From the NCBI RefSeq assembly GCF_038433465.1, contig NZ_JAESVF010000005.1, forward strand, positions 153,971-217,970: DNA of 64,000 nt, given 5' to 3'. Below are positions 19,506 to 29,160 of this stretch, one piece after another. The notes under the pieces are model-generated. The model did no database searches, was not told the DNA's origin, and worked only from the letters and a program-made list of their open reading frames with translations. Both the position numbers and the translations under genes were made by a program. This DNA comes from Galbibacter sp038433465 (lineage in GTDB: Bacteria > Bacteroidota > Bacteroidia > Flavobacteriales > Flavobacteriaceae). Within the stretch, counting starts at the first letter, position 1; the number at the start of each line of letters is the position of its first letter.

Positions 19506-19621
19506 TTTTTACTATTTTTTATTCTGAAATAACTTTTCTTATAACATTTAATTAATAGATAGTTGGCAGTAATTCAGTATATTTATAATTCGCTTTTTTT
19601 TGAAATAAAACGTTTTATAAA

Positions 19622-21559
19622 ATGAAATCAAATCCTGAAGAAGTGCACAGTATTAGATACGTAAAAGTAGGAACCTATGAGCACAGTAGGTTTGAAAAAA
19701 TTCACAATGTAGTTTTTGAGAAGTCTTCCAAAGCATCTTATTTAGTTGCTAAAGAAATTGCCGATTTAATCCGGGCGAAAGCCGAAAAAGGAGTGCATTG
19801 CGTGTTAGGGCTAGCAACAGGTTCGTCGCCAATACGTGTGTATGAAGAGTTGATAAAAATGCACAAGCAGGAAGGTTTGAGTTTTAAAAATGTAATTACT
19901 TTCAATTTGGATGAGTATTACCCAATGAACCCTGAAAGTATTCATAGTTATCATTACTTCATGTATGAAAACTTGTTCAACCATATCGATATCCCGAAGT
20001 CGCAAATTCATATTCCAGATGGTACAATTCCGCAGGAAGAAATAAACGATTACTGCACCGCTTATGAAGAAAAAATTGCAGCAAGTGGCGGTCTCGATTT
20101 TCAGTTACTCGGGATTGGTCGTACAGGACATATTGGATTTAACGAGCCTGGCTCGCATTACAATTCGGTTACCAGAAGCATTACGCTTGACCAATTAACA
20201 AGAGAAGATGCTGCTAGCTCTTTTTTAGGGATTGAAAACGTTCCGAAAAAGGCAATTACCATGGGAGTTGGAACGGTGATGAATGCTAAGCGAATAGTGC
20301 TTTTAGGATGGGGACACAAAAAAGCAGAAATCATCAAGCAAACTATCGAAGGAGAAGAAACTGCTCAAATTCCTGCGACCTATTTGCAAGACCATCCAAA
20401 TACAACTTTTGTACTCGATACAGAAGCCGCTTCGATGCTTACTAGATTTGAGTCGCCTTGGTTGGTTGATACCGTTGAGTGGAACACTTCAATGACAAAA
20501 CGTGCCGTAGTTTGGTTGTGCGATAAAGTTGAAAAATCTATTTTAAGACTTACCGATAAAGATTATAACGAACACGGATTAGCTTCTTTAATTGCTGAAA
20601 AAGGATCGTCGTATGAGTTGAATATCGAAATGTTTAATTTGTTGCAACACACCATTACAGGTTGGCCTGGCGGAAAACCAAATGCAGATGATACCAACAG
20701 ACCAGAACGAAAATCTCCAGAGAAGAAAAGAGTTATTATTTTTAGTCCGCATCCCGACGACGATGTGATTTCGATGGGAGGAACGTTCGATCGTTTGGTG
20801 CAGCAAGGTCATGAGGTGCATATTGCTTATCAAACTTCTGGAAATATTGCAGTGTCTAATGCCGATGCTTTAAAATTTGCCGAAGTTGCGATGGATTTTC
20901 TTCCGCAGGGAGAAGAATTAGAAAAGTTAAAAAGCGTAGTAGATGGAATCAATGCAAAGAAAGAAAATGAAATTGATCCGCTTTCTGTTAGAGAATTAAA
21001 AGGGTTGATACGAAAACGAGAGTCGATTGCTGCAACGCGGTATTTTAATGTTCCAGATGAACAGGTTCATTTTTTAAATTTACCTTTTTATGAAACTGGA
21101 GCGGTAAAAAAGAGTCCGCTTGGGCAGGAAGATGTTGATATTGTTAAAAAATTAATTGCTGATGTAAAACCACACCAAGTGTATGCAGCGGGCGATTTGG
21201 CAGATCCGCATGGAACGCATAAAGTGTGTTTGGATGCTGTGTTTAGAGCTATGGGCGAATTAAAATCAGAATCGTACATGAACGACTGTTGGTTGTGGCT
21301 GTATAGAGGTGCTTGGCACGAGTGGGAAATTCATGAAATTGATATGGCTGTACCGATGAGTCCAGATCAAGTATTGCGAAAACGAAAAGCAATCTTTTTT
21401 CATCAAACACAAAAAGACGGCGTGCTATTTCAAGGAGAAGATTTACGAGAGTTTTGGGTACGTGCCGAAGACAGAAACAAAAAAACAGCCGAACATTATC
21501 GCAATTTAGGATTGTCGGATTATGCGGCGATTGAGGCTTTTAAGCGTTTTGACTATTAG
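19622..21559 (+). CDS. nagB: Glucosamine-6-phosphate deaminase fused to a PIG-L (LmbE-like) deacetylase domain
   Basis: The N-terminal half (about 30-290) is NagB, which converts GlcN-6-P to fructose-6-P and ammonia. GLATGSSP, FNLDEYYP and GIGRTGHIGFNEPGS are seen. The residue at the position of E. coli D141 is Thr, as in some other NagB branches that lack the Asp. The C-terminal half (about 365-640) is a PIG-L/LmbE zinc-dependent deacetylase with SPHPDDD (H377, D379, D380) and the second metal motif DPHGTH. Single NagB proteins are about 260 residues, so this 645-residue protein is a real fusion with no frame break. The combination suggests coupled deacetylation and deamination of amino sugars, but which substrate the second domain acts on is unknown. 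GH109 in the same window could supply amino sugars. Confidence 0.92.
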   Translation: MKSNPEEVHSIRYVKVGTYEHSRFEKIHNVVFEKSSKASYLVAKEIADLIRAKAEKGVHCVLGLATGSSPIRVYEELIKMHKQEGLSFKNVITFNLDEYYPMNPESIHSYHYFMYENLFNHIDIPKSQIHIPDGTIPQEEINDYCTAYEEKIAASGGLDFQLLGIGRTGHIGFNEPGSHYNSVTRSITLDQLTREDAASSFLGIENVPKKAITMGVGTVMNAKRIVLLGWGHKKAEIIKQTIEGEETAQIPATYLQDHPNTTFVLDTEAASMLTRFESPWLVDTVEWNTSMTKRAVVWLCDKVEKSILRLTDKDYNEHGLASLIAEKGSSYELNIEMFNLLQHTITGWPGGKPNADDTNRPERKSPEKKRVIIFSPHPDDDVISMGGTFDRLVQQGHEVHIAYQTSGNIAVSNADALKFAEVAMDFLPQGEELEKLKSVVDGINAKKENEIDPLSVRELKGLIRKRESIAATRYFNVPDEQVHFLNLPFYETGAVKKSPLGQEDVDIVKKLIADVKPHQVYAAGDLADPHGTHKVCLDAVFRAMGELKSESYMNDCWLWLYRGAWHEWEIHEIDMAVPMSPDQVLRKRKAIFFHQTQKDGVLFQGEDLREFWVRAEDRNKKTAEHYRNLGLSDYAAIEAFKRFDY

Positions 21560-21589
21560 TTTTTAAATGATTTAAGTATAAAAAAATCC

Positions 21590-21619
21590 AAAGCCCGAAA
21601 GAAAACTCTTTCGGGCTTT
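21590..21619. terminator. Terminator between convergent nagB and outer-membrane receptor genes
   Basis: Perfect 12-bp stem (AAAGCCCGAAAG at 21590-21601 with its complement at 21608-21619) and a 6-base loop, followed by T-rich sequence. A-runs on the left make it usable in both directions. Confidence 0.85.
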
Positions 21620-21680
21620 TTATTAATAGCGAGCAAAACAGTAACCATCAACTATAAAAATATGCGTCGCTATTAAGCTT

Positions 21681-24149
21681 TTAAAAAGCACCGCCACTGC
21701 TTTCTTTTGTGTTATTATCTCTGTGTTTACGAACTGCTTTTCTGTTTTGACCACCCCCAAATCGGTATGAAAGTCCTGCAAAAACAGTTCTACTTTCCCA
21801 ATTAAAAGTCCCTTTATGAGCGTAAGGTCTGTCGCCATCAAAGCTAAATTGCATCGTATTAAAAATGTCGTTAAAGTTTAAACTGAATGTCCCTTTTCCT
21901 TGTGCAAAACTGTAACGAGCACCAGTGTTTACAAAGTACATAGGTTTTGCATTCATCTGGATTCCTTTATTTTCACCTCTGTAAAAACCAAATAAGGATA
22001 ATGAAAGCTTTTTGGTTACGGTAAAATTGTTGTTTACACGTGCGTTATAGGCAACGTTTTCAACTTCCACTTCTTCAATTATAATATCGTCGGCAGTAGG
22101 AGTGTCGGTCGCGCTTAGAAGTTCTGTAAGTCCGCGTTGTGTTTGTGAGTATAGGTCAAAACTTCCGTTAATGTTCCACCATTCAAGCGGTTTATAATTT
22201 GCAGAAATTTCAAATCCGTAGGCCTGTGTATCGTCAAAATTGTCGTAGGTAAGTATCTGTTTTGAAACATCGAGTCGGTCAATGTAAACTGCACGATTAA
22301 TTTCATCTTCAATACTTCGGTAGTACAATCCAAAAGTAATGCTCCCGTGCTCCAAACGGCGGGTGTAATTGGTTTCGTAAGAATTGGTAAATTGAGGTTT
22401 TAAGCTCTCATTTCCGTAGGAAGAAATAACAGGAGTACTCCATTCTCTAATAGGGTTGACTTGGCTAAGTCCAGGGCGGTCCACTCTTCGGCTAAAACTT
22501 GCTTGAAATTGATTTTTTTCTGAAGGCGAATAGGTAACAAAAGCCGAAGGATACAATTGCGAGTAATCGTCGGTAAAGCTACGAACGCTGTTGGTGTCTG
22601 CTTTAACAGAAACATTTTCGTAGCGAGCGCCTACTTGGTAGCTCCATTTTTCAAAAGTCTGTCCGAAAGTTGCGTACCCCGAATAAATATCCATTCCGTA
22701 GATAAATTCGGTAGCTGGAGTCGGTACAAGTTCGCCACCACTGTTAAACGAAAATCCAGTAGAAGCATAATCAACGTTGGTTTCAAAATTACGTGTTTCT
22801 AGTCCGAGTTCGAGTTTTGTTTTTTCTGAAAGCGGATTCACATAATCCAAATTTGCAATGGTTTGTTTTCTATTCGTGTCTACAAAATCTTGATAATTTG
22901 GTTGTGTGCTCGTTCCGACGTAATTAAAATTAGCATCTTCATCATCAGAAAATCGACTGTAATCTACTTCCAGTTCAATGTTGTGTCCTTCCTTTTTAAA
23001 ATCTCTTTTGTAATCGAAATTGTATTGTTCGTTATGATTAGAATTTTCGTTGGTGAATAATTGCGAAACATTGTTTACAGAAGGGTCTGCATTGATAATT
23101 TCGGTATCGCCACTGCCTTTTCCGTTATAAATATTTTGATTGGTAAAAACGGAAATGGTGTTTTTGTCATTTAAGAAAAAGTCTATCCCAAATTTGTATA
23201 AATGCGATTTGTTATTGTTGAAAAAACTAAAATTTTGAATTTGATTTTCGTTGAAGTTTGTTGTGTTAGCATCATCAAAACGGTCGAGGCGACCACCATT
23301 TACATACTTCCCGATATTGTTTCCGTAGCTCCCATACACATTAAATTTTCCGTTTCTGTAGTTTAAATCGGCGGAACTGTTAAACTTAGCTTCTTCTTCG
23401 TAGGCAAGCCCTAAATTAACGTTTCCGTTAAAACCAATATTGGCATCTTTGTGGAGAACAATATTTATGAGTCCGCTCATTCCTTCTGGGTTGTATTTTG
23501 CAGACGGATTGGTAATCAATTCGATTTTTTTAATTGAAGTAGAAGGAATTTGTTTTAGTAGTTGCGCTACAGGAACGTTTGATAGTTTCCCGTCGACCAT
23601 CACTCGAACATTCGAATTTCCACGCATCGATAAATCGCCCGTTTGTTGGTCTACATTTAACGAAGGAATATTGTTCATAATATCGCTAGCTGTTGCGCCT
23701 TGAGTGGTTAAATCTTTACCAACGTTGATAACCTTACGGTCTATTTTTTGCTCTATCGACGAGCGCTCCGCAACAACATCTACACCTTCGAGTTCGGTAA
23801 TATTTTCTTCTAGAGTTATTGTTCCGAGCGCAACTGTTTTATTTTTTGCTGAAATAACAACAGCCTTTGAAAATGTGTTGTAGCCAATAAATTGTACTTC
23901 GAAGAGATACGAGCCTTCTTCAATATTGGTAAGTTCAAAAGTTCCGTCGTCGTTTGTAATTCCGCCAACAAGTGTGGAGCCGTCCTTTTTAACCACAACC
24001 GTAGCGTAAGGAATAGGTTGTTGTAACGACTTGTCGATTACAGTTCCTGTAATGGTTCCTAGTTTTGCAAAATTTGTTTTGGGAGCATTGTTCTGTGCAA
24101 ATGTTGTAGCTGAAATAAGAGCTAAACACCAAAAAAATAGATTTTTCAT
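21681..24149 (-). CDS. TonB-dependent receptor-like outer-membrane beta-barrel protein
   Basis: An 822-residue outer-membrane protein with a signal peptide (SATTFAQ), a carboxypeptidase-regulatory-like domain (ITGTVIDKSLQQPIPYATVVV, about 34-115), a plug-like domain (VDVVAERSSIEQKIDRKVINVGKDL, then SLNVDQQTGDLSMRGNSNVRVMVDGK, about 120-230), and a long barrel ending YRFGGGQNRK. This is the common flavobacterial 'outer membrane beta-barrel family' type rather than SusC. No SusD partner is nearby. A basic, polar tail after the last strand (RKAVRKHRDNNTKESSGGAF) follows the barrel. Substrate unknown. The gene is alone on the minus strand between two terminator or gap regions. Confidence 0.9.
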   Translation of the reverse strand: MKNLFFWCLALISATTFAQNNAPKTNFAKLGTITGTVIDKSLQQPIPYATVVVKKDGSTLVGGITNDDGTFELTNIEEGSYLFEVQFIGYNTFSKAVVISAKNKTVALGTITLEENITELEGVDVVAERSSIEQKIDRKVINVGKDLTTQGATASDIMNNIPSLNVDQQTGDLSMRGNSNVRVMVDGKLSNVPVAQLLKQIPSTSIKKIELITNPSAKYNPEGMSGLINIVLHKDANIGFNGNVNLGLAYEEEAKFNSSADLNYRNGKFNVYGSYGNNIGKYVNGGRLDRFDDANTTNFNENQIQNFSFFNNNKSHLYKFGIDFFLNDKNTISVFTNQNIYNGKGSGDTEIINADPSVNNVSQLFTNENSNHNEQYNFDYKRDFKKEGHNIELEVDYSRFSDDEDANFNYVGTSTQPNYQDFVDTNRKQTIANLDYVNPLSEKTKLELGLETRNFETNVDYASTGFSFNSGGELVPTPATEFIYGMDIYSGYATFGQTFEKWSYQVGARYENVSVKADTNSVRSFTDDYSQLYPSAFVTYSPSEKNQFQASFSRRVDRPGLSQVNPIREWSTPVISSYGNESLKPQFTNSYETNYTRRLEHGSITFGLYYRSIEDEINRAVYIDRLDVSKQILTYDNFDDTQAYGFEISANYKPLEWWNINGSFDLYSQTQRGLTELLSATDTPTADDIIIEEVEVENVAYNARVNNNFTVTKKLSLSLFGFYRGENKGIQMNAKPMYFVNTGARYSFAQGKGTFSLNFNDIFNTMQFSFDGDRPYAHKGTFNWESRTVFAGLSYRFGGGQNRKAVRKHRDNNTKESSGGAF

Positions 24150-24329
24150 TGTGTTTTTTTGATTGATGATGAATACTTATTTTTAATCTTCCTAGAGGGG
24201 GTAAATCCAAAATATTCTATTTTGAGTATTTTAAAATTTATGCCTAGGTTTTAGATTAAACGATTACTTAATTGACGATTTTTAGAAAGTGTTGTTACAC
24301 TATATTTAAACTTTAACACAATTTAACAG

Positions 24330-24689
24330 ATGAAGAAAACCTTAGTTATGGGCGCATCTCTAAAACCCAATCGATATAGTTTTATGGCTGTAAATAGGCT
24401 AGTTACAGCAGGGCACGATGTTGTTGCCTTTGGGTTGAGAAGTGGCGAAATTGCAAATGTGAAAATTGACACTGAGTTACTTCAGTATAATGATATTGAT
24501 ACCGTTACGCTTTATTTGAATCCAAAAAATCAAGAAGCGTATTACGAGTATATAATTGGTTTAAAACCGAAACGTGTGATTTTTAATCCGGGTACTGAAA
24601 ATCCTGTTTTCTACGAAATGCTTCGTGAAAATAATATTCAATATGAAGTAGCGTGTACGTTGGTTTTGTTGTCTATTGGGGAGTATTAA
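24330..24689 (+). CDS. CoA-binding domain protein (CoA_binding_2, YccU-like)
   Basis: A 119-residue single-domain Rossmann protein: MGASLKPNRYSFMAVNRLVTAGHDVVAFG, then VTLYLNPKNQEAYYEYI, then RVIFNPGTENPVFYEMLRENNI and ACTLVLLSIGEY. These match the small CoA-binding proteins related to the succinyl-CoA synthetase alpha N-terminal domain. The physiological role of this family is not established. Its last 17 bases overlap the end of the convergent symporter gene. Confidence 0.85.
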   Translation: MKKTLVMGASLKPNRYSFMAVNRLVTAGHDVVAFGLRSGEIANVKIDTELLQYNDIDTVTLYLNPKNQEAYYEYIIGLKPKRVIFNPGTENPVFYEMLRENNIQYEVACTLVLLSIGEY

Positions 24690-26154
24690 ATAAGATTTCT
24701 CTTTCTTCGGGAGTTGGTTTGCTTGAAATAAGTAGTAAACCGATAAAAGTAAGTACTCCGTTTAAAATCAAAACAAAAAATCCGAATTCAAATCCAAATT
24801 GAGTTTGTGTCCAAGTGCTAATTACATACGCTAAAACAGGTGATAAAATGGCAACAATTGGCACCCATTTATCATTTGCTTTCAGTTTGGTAAAGAGTCC
24901 GAAGCTATACAAACCAAGTAAAGGACCGTAGGTGTACCCAGTGAAAACAAAGAGTTTCGCAATAACACTTTCGTCTTTAATAATGTATTTAAAAGCAATA
25001 ATTACTAAAATTAAAACCAACGAGAATAACACATGAATTCTTTTTCTGATTTTCACTTGATTTTTTACATTGTATTTTTTTTCAATATTTAAAATATCCA
25101 CACTAAACGAAGTAGTAAGCGATGTAAGTGCGCTATCGGCACTACTGTATGCAGCAGCAATAAGTCCGATTAAGAAAAATATAAAAACACCAATTCCGAG
25201 ATAGTCTTTTGCGAGTACGGCAAATAAATCGTCTTTATGCGCATCGATTCCGTTTTGTTGTGCATATACCGTCATTAATAAACCTAAGCATAGAAAAACA
25301 AAGTTTACAACAGTTAAGACAATAGTAAACCAAAACATGTTTTTTTGTGCGTCTTTTAAAGAGCGACAGGTTAAGTTTTTTTGCATCATATCCTGGTCGA
25401 GTCCTGTCATTACTACCGATATAAATGCTCCTGAAAGGAATTGTTTCCAAAAGTAATTTCCGCTTTTAAAATCATCAAAAAAGAACATTTTAGAAAGTTC
25501 GCTCGACGCAATATAATCAACCATGGTCTCGCCAGTAATATTCAAATCGTTATAAACAGTAACAATGGCAACGCCGAGTGCTATCAGCATAAAAAGTGTT
25601 TGCAGTGTATCAGTCCAAACAATAGTTTTAATACCGCTTTTAAAAGTGTATAGCCAAATTAAAATAATGGTCAGCGTAACAGTAGCCCAAAACGGAACTC
25701 CCATTTCGTTGAAAATGATAACTTGTAAAACATTGGCAACGAGGAATAGGCGGAAGCTAGCACCAACAACTCTTGATAGTAAAAAGAATGAAGCGCCTGT
25801 TTTGTAACTATTATTACCAAATCGTTTTTCTAAATAGGTGTAAATGGATGTTAGGTTGAGTTTGTAGTAGAGTGGGAGGAGTACGGTTCCGATAATTAAA
25901 TACCCTAAAATGTATCCAAAAACCACTTGCATATAGCCAAATTTAGAGGCTTCTACCCATCCAGGAACAGAAATGAAGGTAACGCCACTAAGCGAAGCAC
26001 CAATCATTCCGAAGGCAACAACATACCATGGCGACTGCCTGTTGGCTTTAAAAAAGTTGTCGTTACTCTCTTCATCTTTACTGGTTAAAAACGAAACTAG
26101 AATTAAAATTCCGAAGTAAGCGGCAATAATCAGGAGGATATAAATTGGCTTCAT
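24673..26154 (-). CDS. Sodium:solute symporter (SSS family)
   Basis: A 493-residue inner-membrane transporter with about 13 hydrophobic segments, fitting the LeuT fold of the SSS family. Seen are an N-terminal short helix, then FFKANRQSPWYVVAFGMIGASLSGVTFISVPGW (the unwound first core helix with the Gly/Ser-rich sodium site) and SSADSALTSLTTSFSVDIL (the family signature in the later core helix). The substrate cannot be read from sequence. Sialic acid, sugars, amino acids and vitamins are all transported by relatives. It stands alone and overlaps its convergent neighbour by 17 bases. Confidence 0.92.
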   Translation of the reverse strand: MKPIYILLIIAAYFGILILVSFLTSKDEESNDNFFKANRQSPWYVVAFGMIGASLSGVTFISVPGWVEASKFGYMQVVFGYILGYLIIGTVLLPLYYKLNLTSIYTYLEKRFGNNSYKTGASFFLLSRVVGASFRLFLVANVLQVIIFNEMGVPFWATVTLTIILIWLYTFKSGIKTIVWTDTLQTLFMLIALGVAIVTVYNDLNITGETMVDYIASSELSKMFFFDDFKSGNYFWKQFLSGAFISVVMTGLDQDMMQKNLTCRSLKDAQKNMFWFTIVLTVVNFVFLCLGLLMTVYAQQNGIDAHKDDLFAVLAKDYLGIGVFIFFLIGLIAAAYSSADSALTSLTTSFSVDILNIEKKYNVKNQVKIRKRIHVLFSLVLILVIIAFKYIIKDESVIAKLFVFTGYTYGPLLGLYSFGLFTKLKANDKWVPIVAILSPVLAYVISTWTQTQFGFEFGFFVLILNGVLTFIGLLLISSKPTPEEREILFNTPQ

Positions 26155-26233
26155 GTGTTTTTTTTGTGTTATGAAAATACAAAACTATGTTATAAAATTT
26201 ATTTACAACGCTTAAAATTGTAATTTCGCAACA

Positions 26234-26854
26234 ATGGAATTTTCATCTAAATTATTAGAAAATGCAGTCTACGAAGTTTCGCAACTTCCAGGCATTGGCA
26301 AACGTACGGCTTTGCGTTTGGTGCTACACTTATTGCGTCAGCCAGAAAGTCAAACTACCAATTTAGCATCTGCTTTAGTTACGCTTAAAACAGAAGTGAA
26401 ATTTTGTAAAAGCTGTCATAATATTTCTGATGTAGAACTTTGCGAGATATGTGCCAATCCGAAGCGAGAAGAAAAACTAATCTGTGTAGTGGAAGACATT
26501 CGAGATGTAATGGCCATTGAAAATACGGGTCAGTTTCGCGGAATTTACCATGTTCTTGGCGGAAAAATATCGCCTATGGACGGTGTGGGACCTTTAGATT
26601 TGAACATCGCTACGCTTGTTGAAAAAGTAAAAGAAGGTAAAGTTGACGAAATAATTTTTGCTTTGAGCTCTACAATGGAGGGAGATACCACCAATTTTTA
26701 TATCTTTAAACAGTTGGAGCCTTACAAAATTGTTACCTCTACAATTGCGCGAGGTATTGCAGTAGGCGACGAGCTTGAATATGCCGATGAGGTTACATTA
26801 GGGCGCAGTATTTTACATAGGATTCCGTTTGAAAATTCTTTAAAAAGTGATTAA
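26234..26854 (+). CDS. recR: Recombination mediator RecR
   Basis: Cytoplasmic RecFOR-pathway protein that helps load RecA at gaps. The 206-residue length is normal. The order is an N-terminal HhH region (LPGIGKRTALRLVLHLL), a C4 zinc finger (CKSC at about 57 and CEIC at about 69), a Toprim domain (ICVVEDIRDVMAIENTGQFRGIYHVLGG, ISPMDGVGP, IIFALSSTMEGDTT), and a Walker-like ending with TIARGIAVGDELEYADEVTLGRSILHR. It opens the long rightward housekeeping block. A TAATTTCG box (26220-26227) just before the ATG resembles a -7 element with one change, implying a very short leader. Confidence 0.97.
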   Translation: MEFSSKLLENAVYEVSQLPGIGKRTALRLVLHLLRQPESQTTNLASALVTLKTEVKFCKSCHNISDVELCEICANPKREEKLICVVEDIRDVMAIENTGQFRGIYHVLGGKISPMDGVGPLDLNIATLVEKVKEGKVDEIIFALSSTMEGDTTNFYIFKQLEPYKIVTSTIARGIAVGDELEYADEVTLGRSILHRIPFENSLKSD

Positions 26855-26954
26855 CAATAGATTGTGAAATCTCAAAGAAAAATTAATAACAAAAAAGCTT
26901 ATTTTTTATTATTTTCGCAAAATAAGCAACTTAAAATAGCTACAAATTATTGAT

Positions 26955-28301
26955 ATGGCAAGAATTGAATTAAAGCTCCCGCAAATGGGAGAAAGTGTCG
27001 CAGAAGCAACAATAACTTCTTGGTTGAAAGAAATTGGAGATACCATAGAAGCCGATGAGGCAGTGTTAGAAATTGCAACCGATAAAGTAGATTCTGAAGT
27101 GCCTAGTGAGGTGGATGGTGTTTTAGTAGAAAAGTTTTTTGAAGTTGATGCGGTGGCAAAAGTAGGCGACGTATTGGCGATTATTGAAACCGACGGTGAT
27201 GGAGGAGAGGTAGCATCAACTACTGAAGAAACTACTACCCATGAAGTTTCCGAAGAAACAGCAACAGCAATTGAAGAAGAAATAGCTGTAGTGAAAGAAA
27301 ATGTTACTGCTCCAGTGGTAGATTATAGCGATACTGAGAGGTTTTATTCGCCATTGGTGAAGAACATTGCTAAAGAAGAAAATATCAGTCTTGATGAATT
27401 GGAGGGGGTTCAAGGAACAGGAAAAGACGGTCGTGTAACCAAAGACGATATTTTAAAATACATTGAAACTCGTGGTAGTAAAACTACTCCAGCACCTGCT
27501 GTAAATACAGAAGTTAAAGAAGCTCCTGCACAAAAGGCTGCGCCTGCACCATCTGTACCGCAACCAAAAGCGGTGCCTGTTTCAGTAAACGGACAAGACG
27601 AAATTATCGAAATGTCTCGTATGGGGAAATTGATTTCTCATCATATGGTGCAAAGTGTGCAAACTTCGGCGCATGTACAGAGTTTTATTGAAGTAGACGT
27701 TACCAATATTTGGAATTGGAGAAATAAAGTGAAGAATGAATTTCAGAAGCGAGAAGGAGAAAAACTTACCTTCACTCCAATTTTTATGCAAGTTATTGCA
27801 AAGACGATTAAAGATTTCCCAATGATAAATATTTCTGTTGATGGAGATAAAATCATCAAAAAGAAAAATATCAATCTAGGAATGGCAGCAGCGCTACCAG
27901 ATGGAAATCTAATTGTACCTGTTATTAAAAATGCTGACCAGTTAAATTTAGTTGGAATGGCAAAACGTGTAAACGATTTAGCAGGTCGTGCTCGTGAAAA
28001 TAAACTGAAGCCAGACGAAATTCAAGACGGAACTTACACGGTTACCAATGTAGGAACCTTCGGAAGTGTAATGGGAACGCCAATTATCAATCAGCCTCAA
28101 GTAGCAATTTTGGCCTTGGGAGCTATCCGAAAAGTACCTGCTGTAATCGAAACTCCAGAAGGCGATTTTATTGGAATTAGACATAAAATGTTTTTATCGC
28201 ACAGTTACGACCACCGCGTTGTAAACGGAGCGCTAGGCGGACAATTTATTCAGCGTGTTGCCGAATATCTTGAAGCTTGGGATGCCGATAAAGAATTGTA
28301 A
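26955..28301 (+). CDS. 2-oxo acid dehydrogenase E2 (dihydrolipoamide acyltransferase)
   Basis: E2 core of a 2-oxo acid dehydrogenase complex, carrying acyl groups to CoA. 448 residues: one lipoyl domain (1-80; lipoylated Lys44 in EIATDKVDSEVP), an E3/E1-binding domain (about 131-168, YSPLVKNIAKEENI, GTGKDGRVTKDDI), an Ala/Pro/Lys linker, and a catalytic domain from about 215 with HSYDHRVVNGA (catalytic His420). The usual DHRxxDG Asp is Asn here, which I have often seen in flavobacterial E2s. No E1 or E3 gene is adjacent, so pyruvate, 2-oxoglutarate or branched-chain substrate cannot be decided; a branched-chain role is plausible in a lineage that makes iso-fatty acids. Confidence 0.93.
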   Translation: MARIELKLPQMGESVAEATITSWLKEIGDTIEADEAVLEIATDKVDSEVPSEVDGVLVEKFFEVDAVAKVGDVLAIIETDGDGGEVASTTEETTTHEVSEETATAIEEEIAVVKENVTAPVVDYSDTERFYSPLVKNIAKEENISLDELEGVQGTGKDGRVTKDDILKYIETRGSKTTPAPAVNTEVKEAPAQKAAPAPSVPQPKAVPVSVNGQDEIIEMSRMGKLISHHMVQSVQTSAHVQSFIEVDVTNIWNWRNKVKNEFQKREGEKLTFTPIFMQVIAKTIKDFPMINISVDGDKIIKKKNINLGMAAALPDGNLIVPVIKNADQLNLVGMAKRVNDLAGRARENKLKPDEIQDGTYTVTNVGTFGSVMGTPIINQPQVAILALGAIRKVPAVIETPEGDFIGIRHKMFLSHSYDHRVVNGALGGQFIQRVAEYLEAWDADKEL

Positions 28302-28369
28302 AATAACCAACCAACTCGGAGGATAACTTTCGAGGAATTATACCTTCAATGAAGGATTAAAATACAATC

Positions 28370-29146
28370 ATGGAATTAAGTTTATCAAAACCGATTTGTT
28401 TTTTCGATTTAGAAACCACAGGAATCGATGTCGCGAAAGATAGAATCGTAGAAATATCAATATTAAAAGTATATCCAAACGGAAACAAGGAGAGCAGAAC
28501 TTGGCTTGTAAATCCAGAAATGCCAATTCCACCGCAAACATCCGCAATACATGGAATTACCGATGATAAAGTAGCCAACGAACCTACGTTTAAAGAACTG
28601 TCTAAAACCATTTATAATATGATAAAAGACAGTGATTTGGCAGGGTATAATTCCAATAGGTTTGATATTCCTGTTTTAGCAGAAGAATTGTTGCGTGCCG
28701 ATATCGATTTTGATATGGGAAGTCGTGTGGCGGTAGATGTGCAAACCATTTTTCATAAAATGGAACAGCGTACGCTTTCTGCAGCCTATAAGTTTTACTG
28801 CGGACAAAATTTAGAGGGAGCGCATAGCGCAGAAGCCGATACAAATGCGACTTACGAAGTGTTAAAAGCACAACTTGATAAATATGAAGAGCTTGAAAAT
28901 AACATGAAGTTTTTAAGCGATTTTACAACCCGTAAAAAAACAGCCGATTTTGCTGGATTTATAGCTTATAACAAACAAGGAGAAGAGGTTTTTTCTTTTG
29001 GGAAACACAAAGGAAAAAGAGTGGAAGATGTAATGGAGCAAGAGCCAGGGTATTTTGGTTGGTTGCTAAATGCTGATTTTCCGCTGTATACCAAAAAAGT
29101 ACTTACAGCTATCAAATTGAGAAAGCTAAACAATAAGTTAAATTAA
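28370..29146 (+). CDS. DnaQ-like 3'-5' exonuclease
   Basis: A 258-residue DEDD-superfamily exonuclease. Exo I is FFDLETTGID, Exo II is LAGYNSNRFDIPVLAEEL, and Exo III is HSAEADTNATYEVL, giving a DEDDh-type set (D, E, D, and H-x4-D). A C-terminal extension of about 70 residues (AGFIAYNKQGEEVFSFGKHKGKRVEDV, then PGYFGWLLNADF) matches the small putative quorum-sensing-regulated exonuclease-associated domain found in many Bacteroidetes DnaQ homologues. It could be DNA proofreading or RNase T-like trimming. It is co-directional with its neighbours, with 15 bases to the next gene. Confidence 0.9.
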   Translation: MELSLSKPICFFDLETTGIDVAKDRIVEISILKVYPNGNKESRTWLVNPEMPIPPQTSAIHGITDDKVANEPTFKELSKTIYNMIKDSDLAGYNSNRFDIPVLAEELLRADIDFDMGSRVAVDVQTIFHKMEQRTLSAAYKFYCGQNLEGAHSAEADTNATYEVLKAQLDKYEELENNMKFLSDFTTRKKTADFAGFIAYNKQGEEVFSFGKHKGKRVEDVMEQEPGYFGWLLNADFPLYTKKVLTAIKLRKLNNKLN

Positions 29147-29160
29147 GTATTGTTGCCCAA

